Made by a program: the position numbers and the translations under genes
Part shown: in pieces, positions 23,713-34,700 of the stretch
How positions within the stretch are numbered: the first letter of the stretch is position 1
How the letters are laid out: the number at the start of each line of letters is the position of its first letter
Notes under the pieces: model-generated
Told to the model about the DNA's origin: nothing
Database searches by the model: none
Seen by the model: only the letters and a program-made list of their open reading frames with translations
NCBI RefSeq assembly: GCF_040183065.1
Contig: NC_091120.1
Coordinates: forward strand, 14,748,708 to 14,812,707
Length of the DNA stretch: 64,000 nt
Direction of reading: 5' to 3'
Origin: Periplaneta americana
Lineage: Eukaryota; Arthropoda; Insecta; Blattodea; Blattidae

Positions 23713-25863
23713 AGAAAAAGAAATACAGTGCGAGCTAGGTCGTAAAATTGCACGAAAATTCTTTAAATAAAAATCAGAAATTCATAAGGAAATTTTACAT
23801 GACTTTTTTTTTTTTTTTTACATATAAGGCTTTTAATAACACATTTTATGAACCAGAATCGTCTGAAGACGATCTAGAACTGCTAGGAATGTTCTAATGT
23901 TCGGACATGTTTATTCTTTTTTTTTTTAAGTACCATTTAAATACATTGCATGTAGAAATATAGTTACTGTAAAAGAAAATTCCATTATGATAAAGATACT
24001 TTTATGTTATTATTTTTTTTTTTTACTGGGGGACATACTTTTCCCGCATTAGATACGAATTCGCGGTAAATTAGACCACGCTATATTGACCTGTCAGCTT
24101 TCACTGTATTGTTTTAACTCACAACATTGTATCTTTATGTTATGAGTTAAAACAATACCCAGCACACTTCTGACTTCTCCCTATCCACTTCATAACCCCA
24201 CTTTGCTTTTGTTTCTCCCCCCTCCCCGCTTTTATTAATTCTTCAACAACTATGGCTTCAACTATTCCCATTTCGGACATTTTCTTGTGACAGTATGGTT
24301 TCTAATTGGTTATTTTACGACGCTTCATCAACTGCTATGGTTATTTAGCATCTGAGTGGAATGAAGGAGATAATGTTAGCGAGATAAGTTCAGGACTCAG
24401 TGAGTCAGTCTTATTCAGAACCAGCCCTAGTTTCCAATTATAGTATACGCCTATTTATGAATTTATAATACTGTTACTGCAGGATATCTGCTGAAACGAG
24501 GTAAGAAGGATTATAACTAAGATAGTACAATAGTAATGTTCTTAATAGTGATAGAGACCTTATGCTTTCACAATAAGCCTGGCAGCCCCCTGGTGCTATT
24601 CGACAGACGTAGGCTACGTGCCAGCACCGGGTTTCCTCTTCTCCCTTCCTCACCATCATCATCCTCACCTATTACTTACACATACACTCACCCCAGTACA
24701 CGACATAACTCTTCAAAGATACAAATCATGCATAATGTGGCCAGCCGATGTGGTGTACAACTTGAAAAATGGGTCACAATCCTGCCACCTATCCGCAATG
24801 CGAAACCCGAATCACGCAAGTGAAGTGGGTAGGCATTAGACACACACAATTACAGATTAGTACTTTCATTAAAACCTAAAGACATAAATTCCTCTGCAGT
24901 AAAAAGCGAAGATTATAAAACATAAGCCTATAAGAAAGCGTGGTGTGTTTGTGTAGAATTTGGGAAGAGTGAATATCTGCTGCTTATGTTATTTTAAGAG
25001 ATGTCGAAAGCGCATAATGAGTGACTGCTACAGAATCAGCAGTGACGAGAGGATGAGGTAGAGGAACAGGCAGTGGCAGCAGCAGCAGCAGTTATTCAGA
25101 TTCTGATCTGTACGAAGAAATGCAGTAGGAACACAATTACACGCGACTGAATCCTTTAGGTACCCATGTTGAAGCTGATGATTATGGCGACGACAGGTGA
25201 CGACCTGTGAGCTATATAAGGTATAATAAAACACAATTCAAATTGCTATTTAAAGGAGAAGTGTTATAAACAGAAAAAAAACACTATATATCATGTAGCA
25301 AACATTTCCTTAAAGTAACGAAATACACCATCACTGTTGTTGAATGCATTATCAGCCTTTCACTACTGATCAAATTCTGTAATATCACAAGCTTTCAATA
25401 AATTCAATGCAATCTTCCCTGGACAGCATGTGTAATCAATATGGTTTGCACCTGTAGCTTCTTTTCATTACTCCATCGAAGACTACAGTAATTTCACATC
25501 GCGGTACGTCTGTCTACAAAACAATGAGTTTGTTTACCAACTATTCGGGTGATAATCCAATGGAAGGTGTATGGTTTATTTACACCAAACAGTGAGCACT
25601 GATATTGCCGGTTACAACCATGTCGATGTTACACTTGCGAAAGGCTATGAGAGGACAGGCCAGACAACTTTCCTCTTTACCCTTTTTGAGCGCAATTCAT
25701 TTCGTTTCATTTCATTGCATTACAGAAACATGTTAGCAATATTTACTGTACCTTGGTACATTTCCGGACGGATAACTGTAGTTCCGACTTTCGGTACCAG
25801 AGTTCCGAGTCTGAGCTTGGGCATTTCTTGGATAGTTATAAGGCCTGCGCCTCTCATTCCCAT
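18342..25863 (-). CDS. Small three-exon gene, 131-aa protein of unknown function
   Basis: Exons 25752-25863, 20298-20342 and 18342-18580 all join in phase 1 and give 131 residues ending in TAG. The start ATG at 25863 has a strong context (AAACATGG). Exon 1 encodes MGMRGAGLITIQEMPKLRLG and TVIRPEMYQ. Exon 2, only 45 bp, encodes LQHVKETCTDKRAS and is open only in the phase required. Exon 3 encodes a mixed hydrophobic/charged domain including RAVTWLDKIDSKFYW and CEGDFIVQFN. No signal peptide or membrane span is seen. I do not recognise the family. The gene is divergent from the Ki-67-like gene, with starts 1,075 bp apart. Phase consistency across three independent splice pairs is the main support; extra small exons could have been missed. 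Confidence 0.6.
18581..18890. other. Intron sequence
   Basis: Part of the second intron of the 131-aa gene; no recognised element. Confidence 0.5.
18895..19008 (+). repeat. (AGT)n-rich imperfect microsatellite, left part
   Basis: Imperfect AGT/GTA repeats continue at about 20154-20220 on the far side of the pogo element, which inserted into the repeat. Confidence 0.9.
19012..20153 (-). mobile_element. Non-autonomous pogo/Tigger-like element, copy 2
   Basis: The termini begin CAGTGAAACC(A/T)GTTCAA, flanked by TA (19010-19011 and 20154-20155). Minus-strand 19526-19729 keeps a frame reading TLSDEVKVIELKENYKRS and MMKFSCGK, a CENP-B N-terminal helix-turn-helix as in pogo transposases. The catalytic domain is absent. 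Length (1,142 bp) and sequence closely match copy 1. Confidence 0.88.
20298..20342 (-). CDS. 45-bp internal exon of the 131-aa gene
   Basis: The minus-strand acceptor cctgttttgcag and donor TTCAG/gtataa are both good. Two of the three frames are closed and the open frame is the one that continues both neighbours. Confidence 0.55.
20343..20880. other. Intron sequence
   Basis: No recognised repeat or exon apart from weak 18-bp splice-like boundaries near 20497, which I do not call. Confidence 0.45.
20885..21350 (+). mobile_element. LINE or LINE-derived 3' end with (AAC)n tail
   Basis: The segment accccagtatgactggagg onward resembles 29575-29720. The end encodes the NIGEQE/IFEKYWSAR-type terminus and gcattagataacaacaac, as in the Jockey-like copies at 30.5 and 53.9 kb. 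It is a truncated non-coding fragment. Confidence 0.55.
21838..22200. repeat. Possible MITE end and dispersed repeat
   Basis: The motif accatatttactcaagtaat resembles ends of pogo-related MITEs, but no partner end was found. Within it, 21980-22092 is nearly identical to 27458-27582 (catcggacatttaagtaat onward), so this is a dispersed repeat of unknown class. Confidence 0.45.
22200..24110. other. Long intronic stretch without recognised elements
   Basis: AT-rich with an (ATA)n tract near 23672-23710 and several poly-T runs. No exon with matching phase for either minus-strand gene was found. Confidence 0.45.
24111..24160. repeat. Short palindrome (hairpin)
   Basis: The arms GTATTGTTTTAACTCA and TGAGTTAAAACAATAC are perfectly complementary around an 18-bp loop. 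The function is unknown; it could be the end of a foldback element. Confidence 0.8.
24312..24395 (+). repeat. SINE fragment
   Basis: The sequence ttttacgacgcttcatcaac onward is homologous to the 5' part of the SINE at 35028-35284 (ttttacgacgctgtaacaac). It is truncated and diverged. Confidence 0.6.
24763..24850 (+). repeat. Dispersed repeat, copy A
   Basis: The stretch aatgggtcacaatcctgcc to gtaggcattagacacacaca matches 55068-55160 with few differences. It is probably part of a SINE-class repeat; no box A/B is visible. Confidence 0.7.
24860..25750. other. First intron of the 131-aa gene
   Basis: It contains a GCA-rich patch at 25070-25090 and otherwise nothing recognisable. Confidence 0.45.
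25752..25863 (-). CDS. First coding exon of the 131-aa gene
   Basis: ATG at 25863, donor TACCAAG/gtacag at 25751. The GC content is higher than the flanks, as expected for a first exon. A second ATG frame begins at 25888 but ends in phase 2, which fits no downstream exon found. Confidence 0.55.
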
Positions 25864-26937
25864 GTTTTTCCTTCGGCGTTTTTCCCATTACTGAAACATA
25901 AGCGTAAAATGTATTCGTTGTAATCCAAACCCCTTTTCACAACAGACAAAATAACACTACAAAAACGTACCTTTAATGTCTGTTATGATACCTTGTAGTA
26001 GCGGCAGCAACAAATTTACACGCTAAAATGGCTGCTCTTGCCTGTAGGAATACCAACAATATATATTGAAAAGAAGTATATATTGCAATTGTTGAGCTTC
26101 AAATTTTGAGACAAATATTATTAATTATTTACTTTATTATATTTCATAATGATGAATAAGTTTCAATGTGAATTAGAGTTCATTAGCGGTTTGTTTCAAT
26201 TAATCTTATATCTGATCACTATTGGTACCAATGCCAAGCAGTGACAGATTGATATCCAATTTGACGCTTTACTTGAAACACAAAATTAATCAGTATTTAT
26301 GAGGTTAATATTGTTAGTTCTAAGACATAGCTTGTAAAACCGTGATAAATAAAGGGTAAGCGATGACAATTTGCAATTTCACGACTGAATTATACATTCT
26401 CTTGTTACACCTTTCGCGCTCAAGAACGGTAAATTACGTCGACCAATAAAATCTTAGCATCGACAGACGCCAATTTGAAAAATGTATTACTCCGAGATGA
26501 CAGGAAATTAAAAATATACGTTTAATAATATTAGATGTTGAGAATATTTATTTATTTATAATAGAAATGTGTGAATTACCTTCTATGTAAAATTAATATA
26601 CTTTCATAATTATTATTTTTAACAACTGGTAACCAAAGGTGTAGCACTTCTTCTTGCGGATGAATATGAACATTTGAATTTTGTATTGTGTTGGATAAAA
26701 ACGGAATATGCTATGAACTATCTTTATCGTTAACAGTTTTGATAAAAGAAATATTGGTGCATTAACATGAAAGATAAAGTATGCAAGTGAGTAATAAGTG
26801 GTCGCGTTTTAAGCTCTTTTAATGCAAATAGTGTTGGAATTGCGGAATATACGGTAAAATAAACTGAAATCGTTTTGGTCATAGTAAGAACAACCTCAGC
26901 ATAAAATCACTAGGCTAACTAAATATTCCCTTCGGAA
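25864..26937. promoter_or_regulatory. Divergent intergenic region, candidate bidirectional promoter
   Basis: It lies between opposite start codons of the 131-aa gene and the Ki-67-like gene. A motif AAAATGGCTGC near 26025 resembles a YY1-type initiator element on the plus strand. No TATA box in a convincing position was found. Promoter identity is inferred from position only. Confidence 0.45.
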
Positions 26938-27111
26938 ATGAAGGTGCACGGTTATTTATCGGTGATAAAACGTGATGGAACCGATGGCTCGAATTATCCT
27001 GTAACAACACAAACTTGTACTATTGGAAGAGGAATCAATAACGATGTGAGGATTCACGTTCAAACTGTGTCTGAAGAACACTGTAAAATTTTTATTTCTA
27101 AATTTGGGCAG
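26938..27111 (+). CDS. Mki67-like: Ki-67-like exon 1 (FHA, first half)
   Basis: ATG at 26938, 58 complete codons, donor GGGCAG/gtaaga, phase 0. It carries GRG and SEEHCKI. Confidence 0.9.
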
Positions 27112-28725
27112 GTAAGAGAACTTATCGTTGGTGTATAACATTTAACATTATAAACTCTACTAAGATTTAGGTATTGATAATCATAATATATTAGTGAGCA
27201 TTTTGTGAAATAGTATTTCATTGCCTATTTGTGCATACTGCTAGCACTATCTTAAAAAAATCAACACGTGGACCATACTTCGCGCCCATACGATAGATGA
27301 CTGCAGCAGTAGCATATAATATTAGTGACAATTACAGCAATCATAGCCCATAACATGTGAATTTGAAGTGAATGTATATCTTTTACGGCGGTACGATAAT
27401 CCAAAATAGGGGACCTTGTGAGCATAGCCTGTTATTTACTTTGGCTATAATGTATAGACATCGGACATTTAAGTAATATTGAAAATGATTGATTGTATGA
27501 CCTCTGCAAATTTAATTCTTTTAGCTTGAAATTTGCCGAGTTAACTTTGGGCCCCTTAACTTGTATATTTACACTTATTGGGGTTCATTATAAGGCAACA
27601 CAAAAATAACCACACAACACAACTGAAGCAAGTAATACTACAAGAGACAACAATCTGCATTAATGTTGCATCCTGCCTAGGACCTGCGTTACGGAATGCG
27701 CGCTGGTTCGAGTCCTCGTGAGGGAAGAAATTTTCTCATGAAATTTCGGTCAGTGTATGGGACCGGTGCCCACCCAGCATCGTGATGCACTTTGGGAGCT
27801 ACGATAGGTGGCGAAAATCCGGTTTCGTAAACCAGCTATAACTGCTGGGGGGATCATCGTGCTAACCAGACGATACCTTCACTCCATTTGGATGATCGTC
27901 CACCTCTGCTTCGGCATGTGGACGTGAGGCCAGCAGCCGGCTGGTTAGTCTTGGCCCTTCAGAGCTGTAGCGCTATGGATTTACTTTTATAATCTTTACA
28001 ATAACCCACAGTTCCTACTTTGAGTTGAAATAGCTACAATCCAATATGAAGGTACGAAACTACTCCCTTTGTTTACACCTGTAAGGTTAAGTCGGACATA
28101 CGTAATGTGTTATTTAGGGTGTTTAAAAAAGGACAGACGTCCGTGGCCGAATGGTTAGCCTCTCGGGTTTACCGGTACTGAAGAATACGATACGAAACTT
28201 TACGTTTTTTGGTAGATTAAAAATTTTCGTAAGGCCGAGAATTAGTGACAGGTTAAGTTAGGTTTGTTGAGACGTTTGGTATGCCATGCGTATATTATAT
28301 ATTTATTATATTACATCATCGTCGCCATCCTTGTTTCATCAGTGGGATGTACTATGGCTGTATCGTATTCTTCAGTAATACCGCGGATGGAAGAGGTTTT
28401 AGTAGAAAATGTTGGTCAGTATGATGGACATCAATGATACCATCGAGGATCAGTGACAGATTGGTTTTGATTTGTTGAGGTTTTTGGTATGCCTTGCATA
28501 TTATACTTTTATGGTAGACATACCAAAAACTGAACAAACCAAACCTAACCTGTCACCTCGATGATGTCCACCATATTGACCAACGTTTTCTACCGAATTT
28601 CCGGGGATCTGTCGTTTCCCCTCACCGTTATCATAATTCCACAATAAGTTAGTCCAGATCACGTCCGGAGCCATGCCTCCAGAACAAAAAAATGGCTGAA
28701 AGTTGTACACATTTTTGTTTAAAGA

Positions 28726-28773
<48 letters not shown>

Positions 28774-31700
28774 CATTACAAACCTCAGTTCACGGTTTCC
28801 TCTCTCTACCCTCACCATTCTTATCTTATGCGCACACAATATATTGTTGGCACTCAAAAGTGCCTTTCCGTAAGCGTTATGATTCACATTCGACAAACAC
28901 AGACAAATCTGCCAGTTTAAGAGAAATTGTTGGCAGAGAAGAAACCGTACACTAAGGATTTCCCAAAAGCCTATGTTGGCTTTAGTTCCTTTTTAGAGCT
29001 GTATGATATAACATTTTTATATTTGCAGGCAACATTGAAGAACTTAAGTAACACGTCGTCAACAACAGTGAATGGTACACCTATTGGAGATTCTGAAGTA
29101 TATTTAGGACATGGTGACATAATAACTGCAGGTGATAGGTGAGATTTTTTGTTATTCTTCTTTTCTTACACCATACGACCATGAAAGTTTAGGCACACCA
29201 AAAAATCGTCTGTTAGCATATCCAATGAGAAGCGAGCACTGCAGTGCTGGTAATAGGCCTATTACCATACACATTTCCTTCCATACAGTCTATGTACAGT
29301 AAATAAAGACGAGTATTTTCCCTGGATCACAAATGTAATGAAGTTTCGTGTAAATGAGTGCCTGAATCAAAAGGGCAGAAGGCGAGGACTGTGATAAGGT
29401 TAGGTTCTGTTAGTTAATGGAATAGATAAGTGACAGGAGGCGAGATTTCCCTTGATTAACAATGCTACAACTTTTCAAATATTGGCAACATTTCATATTG
29501 GAGCGGTTAAATGGCAAGTTGTAGCCGATTTAAGTGAACACTATATTTTAACGTTTTGGTGGCTACTTCATTCACACACAACCCCCAGAATGTCTGGAGG
29601 ACCACACCTGCTGTTGGTCGACGGGTCCATTGGACCTAGCTGGGAGATCTTGTTGATCACCAGCTTTCCCTCCTTAAGCCATTGGAGGACAATTTTAGTG
29701 CCATAGCAGGTCAGCACTAGGAACAGAAAAGTAGAAAGAGGAGGAAGGAAAGGGAAATGAACCCCTAGGCCTCGAATGCTCTAATGCCGTCGGGGTCGAA
29801 GAAAGTAAGAGTTCAGTCAGAGGACTGGATAGGAAAGGGTAAAGAGGGAATTAGGTATTGGATAGAGGAAAATTATACCAAATTCAGTCATTAACTCATC
29901 AAGCTGACCAGTGCTAATTGATGAGTAGCCCCTCCCTTTAGTTCAGCTCGTAAAATTATGCTTACTAACAGCTGCACCACGGGAAGGTAGGGATGGGACA
30001 TTGGGTATTTGTCCAGGTTAGTTCCCTAAAGCCTTCATTGGGAAGGATTAATGGCTCTCCCCCCTGTATCCAACAGATACCCTTTTGCTACTTACAGACC
30101 TGTTACTAAATCTACGTATTACTCTGTGAAGAGATTTATTAAATCTACATACTTAGACTTAAACAAACAAAATTTGGTAACACAATCCCAAGGGAAAAAA
30201 TGGAACTCTCTGCATCAAAATCCACAGTTAATTCCCGATTTACCACGAAAATTGTCCGTAGCTGCATTTAGATTGGCAACAGGCCATGATTGTTTGGCTA
30301 AACACCTGCATAGAATTGGAATATATCAGTCCCCTAACTGCCCATAGTGCAACTCAAATCAAGAAATGGATTCGGAACACCTCAAAATCTGTGCTTCATT
30401 GGCTGGTCATGATAATATCTTTGAAAAATATTGGAGTGCAAGAGGTCAAATGACTTTATTGTCAAACGCCTGGCATTAGAAAACAACAACATATTGGCAA
30501 CATTACTTCTAGGACTTCTGCTAGAGACCACTAATAGAATCCATTTCATGCAACCAGTCACACTTTTAATGGGTGCTCGTCCATGTTTTCTTATAATTCT
30601 TCTATAAAAGAAACTGCATTATTCAGGGCGGATAGATGGATCACACACATTCCTAGGGGAAGGATGTCTCAAGATAATCCATGTAACCTCTTATATCCAT
30701 CCTATGCTCGGATATTGGGTTCCGTAATTACTGTGTAGGAAAACTAGGTGTGACCCAGGTTTTTAACAGGAGATGATTTGAATGTTATGTAAATAAAGTG
30801 CAATCAGATTACCGAATTATGGTCAGCCGCATTTTGAAACCGCCAAAATATTGTAAATTGTTACAGAAGTGAATTTGTTTCATTGATAGGTCTCTGCGAT
30901 GGGAATACCTACCAGATTCTCAACACTGCGTGGCATCAGGAAGAAATACATCACCATTGTGTGGAAGCACTGCTATGGTTGGCATGCCCATCTCCATGTT
31001 GCAGAGTGCTCTGGGGAACAGAACTTTTCAGAGAAGATCATTTGTTGGATCAGGTAATATAGTGTGCGCAAATTTGTGTTGTTACAGCTGATATTTTTTG
31101 TTACTATTTTTTTTTAGTCGCTTAGGTAAAATTAAGTCCCTATTTACACTAGCTTAATGTCGTTTGACTTATAGCGCGGGCGCATGAGCAGTACGGATTT
31201 CGTTTTTTCCCTTTCGACATCTGCTGGGTAGAAGCTGTTTCTATTTCTGTGCGACATTTCCGTAGGTGGGCCAGCCGAATTCACGCGACAGGACCCGAAC
31301 ATGGTTCGGAAAAAGCTGTAGCAGACAACTTTTAATCAGCTTTTTCTCTGTTTCTGCGTGCTTTGTAGCATCATGTCAGAGTGGAACAAAAACCAAGTAC
31401 AGTAGAACCTCTATTATCCGTGGTAATGAAGGGGGTGGGCTGAACGGTTAATCGAAAAAATCGGATAATCCGTACCACAGAAGACTTTCATAAATTAAGT
31501 GTTGCATAATTCAGTTTCATAAACTTCTCTGTGGTTGTGTGTTTTAACACATTAGGTACTGAATCAGAACTTTTAAGTATAATAGCTCTGTTGGTAAGAG
31601 TGGGTGAAGAAAGAATAATGCTGAAACTGATCAGGAAGAGAAAAAGGAATTGGCTGGGTCACTGACTGAGAAGAAACTGCCTACTGAAGGATTCACTGGA

Positions 31701-34700
31701 AGGAATGGTGAACGGGAGAAAATTTCGTGGCAAGAGAAATCAAATAATAGAAGACATTAAGTATAGGTCATATGCGGAGACTAAGAGGAAGACAGAAAAT
31801 AGGAAAGACTGGAGAATGCTGGGTTTGCAGCGATAGAACACTATGAATGAATGAATTAATGTCGGGTTTCTAAGGGTCAAGGAAACTTCCTATGATGGAT
31901 TTCTGTGGAAAGATAGCAAAAGTATAGGTCTCATGTTATAGATTGAAGTAATTCATACACTTTATCCTTGTTTTTATTAAATCTCGCACAGTTGTAACTC
32001 CAATCTCTTATTCCGATCTGAGATGAACCACAGTTCTTCTGTATGATTTGAGGCTTTCCCGGCGTTTGATATAGAATAACTCTTCTCGGGTTCAGAACCC
32101 GATAAGAGCTATTCCACAGTTTTTCTTTTCCAAAACCACGCAATTACATGCACTTATCTTCAATACTTAGCACAACATGTATTCTTTTGGCACTTCAGAA
32201 AGACGTTTTGCAGAGAAATTAAACAAGTCAATCGAAAAGTAGATCATAATGTGTAAAGGCAAAGGTTTTTAATATCACTCTCTATAAAAAAAATACGTAC
32301 TAATGTATTGTGCAGTACTCAATACAGAATGACAGACGGATAATCCAACAATCGGTTAATAGGGTGACGGATAATCGGGGTTCTACTGTAATGAAATTAA
32401 TCGAGCTTTACGAACAATGTCCATGCTTATATGACATCAGAAGTAAGGACTATCACAATAGGATTCGGAGAGAAAATGCACTGAAGTTTATTTGTAAAAA
32501 TTTGGAGTCTGTTCGTCCCAATACTATTCCCTCCGACATCAAAACAAAAATAAATAACATCAGGAGTCAATATGCAACAAAAAAATTAAACTTTCAATTC
32601 ATTTTAATACAATAAATATCTATCGGACAATTTTGTTCCAGTTTGAAATATTTACTGAGAACATGGAATAACCCTTTCTCCTGCCTTCTGGATATCCATT
32701 TCCTTTCCCAGTCTCTTTTTTTGCTTCTCATTAGTGCAAGCTAACAAAACACTTGAAGCTACAGAAGCCAAAACAGCTGCTTTTTTATTGTTCAAATCCA
32801 TTCTGTTCATTTAAAAGGCTGACACATCACTCGCACGTTGCTCGAGCTCAACAACTATAATATAGCCTTGAGTAGCAGACGAAGAGTGAACGGTGAGACT
32901 ACATATTTATCCGACAGAAAGCGCTTGATATAGGATGTTGCTCGACAACTTGCGTCGGCTTGTGGACAATAAATCTGTCAAGTGTAAATGGTAATGCTAC
33001 ATATAGCCGACAGAAAGCGCTTGATGTTGCGCGACAAATAGCAAGTGTAAATAGGGACTAAGGATTGTACTTGTAAGAAAATATATTGTAAAATATGGCT
33101 TAGGCCGGGGACATACAAGAAATGACACGCAAATGACTTTATTCCTTCGCGTGCTACCTGGCTGCAGTATACAAGGTGAACCATAAGTAATTTTTTTTTC
33201 CCCCGTTGTTAACTCTATAGCAACTATTAGTGCTTTATGGTTGTGCTAACAGATGGAGTTACTTGTTAACAATGTGACGCTGAAACTTGTGTTCAGGTTA
33301 CTGCTGAGCAGCAGTCCTGATACATTTTGTATTTTATATTTTTAATGATTGGCTAATTAATATTAACCTGGTACACTCACAATCGTACTCGCATTCATAC
33401 AAATTTCCAGACTCTATTCACTCAGGCAATTTTTCTTCAAGAAAAATTCATCGAGACCTGAGCCCAGGAATCCAACCTGGGACCTCGGACCTCCAGATCT
33501 GGAAGCCAGCGTGCTGACCCACGGAGACAGTTGAACCGTAAGCAATGTTATTAATTTCAGGGGATTATTCTTAAGCAAAAGCTTAATACATTTTCGCTCG
33601 TTTTTGCTTCCTTTTCGAAATAAGAATTGTTTTATATCAAATCAATCAATCTTCTTAATGTATCCAGCTGTTTGCTGACAACATAAAGTCCACTGTAGTC
33701 TATTCAGTTGTTTTTCACGAGAAATGAGGGGTATTTTGATCGGTGTTCATTATAGATGCCTACTCACCTTGTGGTGAGGGGGCTTAAACTTGTTGTAAGG
33801 GGAGGTTGTAAGCTGATTTGGATCAAAATTAACATTTTTTGGTTTTTAGCTGAACTAATAAATTAAGAAAAAGTCGGTAGGTTAAGGAAGATCACAACTA
33901 CAGGTGTGCAAATTTTCATAGATGTAGATTGAATAGTTTCTGAGATAAGTGTATCTGAAGTTGCAAAATTTAACACGGCGAGGATATGGCTTACAACCTC
34001 CCCTTGCTAACAAGTAACAAAGAGGCACCCACAGAAGCTGCATTAACACCAACGCAGTCCCACTATTTCTTCACTACTTATGATTCATGGAGTCCCTCAG
34101 TGTAAAATTCTCCAGAGGTAAAAATAGTCCCTCAATCGGATCTCCGGGTAGGGACTTCACTGAGAGATGAATAATTTCAAGGAAAAATTGTTCCGGGGCC
34201 GGGTATCGATCCCGGGACCTCTGGTTGAACGTACCAGCGCTCTTACCAACTGAGCTACCTGGGAACTCCACCCGACACCGTCTCAACTTTTCCCTTTATA
34301 TCCACACAACTCGCGTGGGCTGACGAAACACCAGAGACCCACATCGAGTGCACACAATCTCTGTGTGACTTGGAATTGTGGTTTTCTGTTAACGTACACA
34401 GTGACGTATATATATTATGCAAATCTAGTCTTTCAGGTAAAGCTCCCTGTAAAGCAGATTTGAATAAATTCAAGGAAAAATTGTTCCGGGGCCGGGTATC
34501 ACTGAGAGATGCCAAGAATTGTACTGAAGTACTTATTTGGAACACCAAAAGTCACACCGTCCAGTCAAGTTTTATATAAAACATGTCATAGCATGTTTTA
34601 GGAAATAATTGACTTAATTCCCAATATGCTCACGCTCAATCAGTTTAAAAGAGCAGTGTATGATGATAATAAATAGTTGTCCTTCAAATGTGCAGAAATT

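Larger units (their letters stand above)
31136..33058 (+). mobile_element. PIF/Harbinger-like element carrying a MADF-type reading frame
   Basis: The ends GTCCCTATTTACACTAGC and, reversed, GTCCCTATTTACACTTGC are flanked by TAA (31133-31135 and 33059-33061), the three-base target typical of PIF/Harbinger. Inside is a MADF (Myb/SANT-like) reading frame, the usual second protein of these elements, split by a Tigger-type MITE. No DDE transposase is present. Direct repeats of gacagaaagcgcttgat near 32910 and 33010 mark the right end. Confidence 0.75.

Noticed and set aside
25752-25888. Alternative ATG frame at 25888 (MGKTPKEKHGNERRRP)
   Set aside because: It is open, but it ends in phase 2 at the donor and neither 20342 nor 17614 can continue it in frame, whereas the frame from 25863 fits.
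34197-34263. A true tRNA gene
   Set aside because: Box A and box B are good but the acceptor stem does not pair and the sequence continues into a SINE body.
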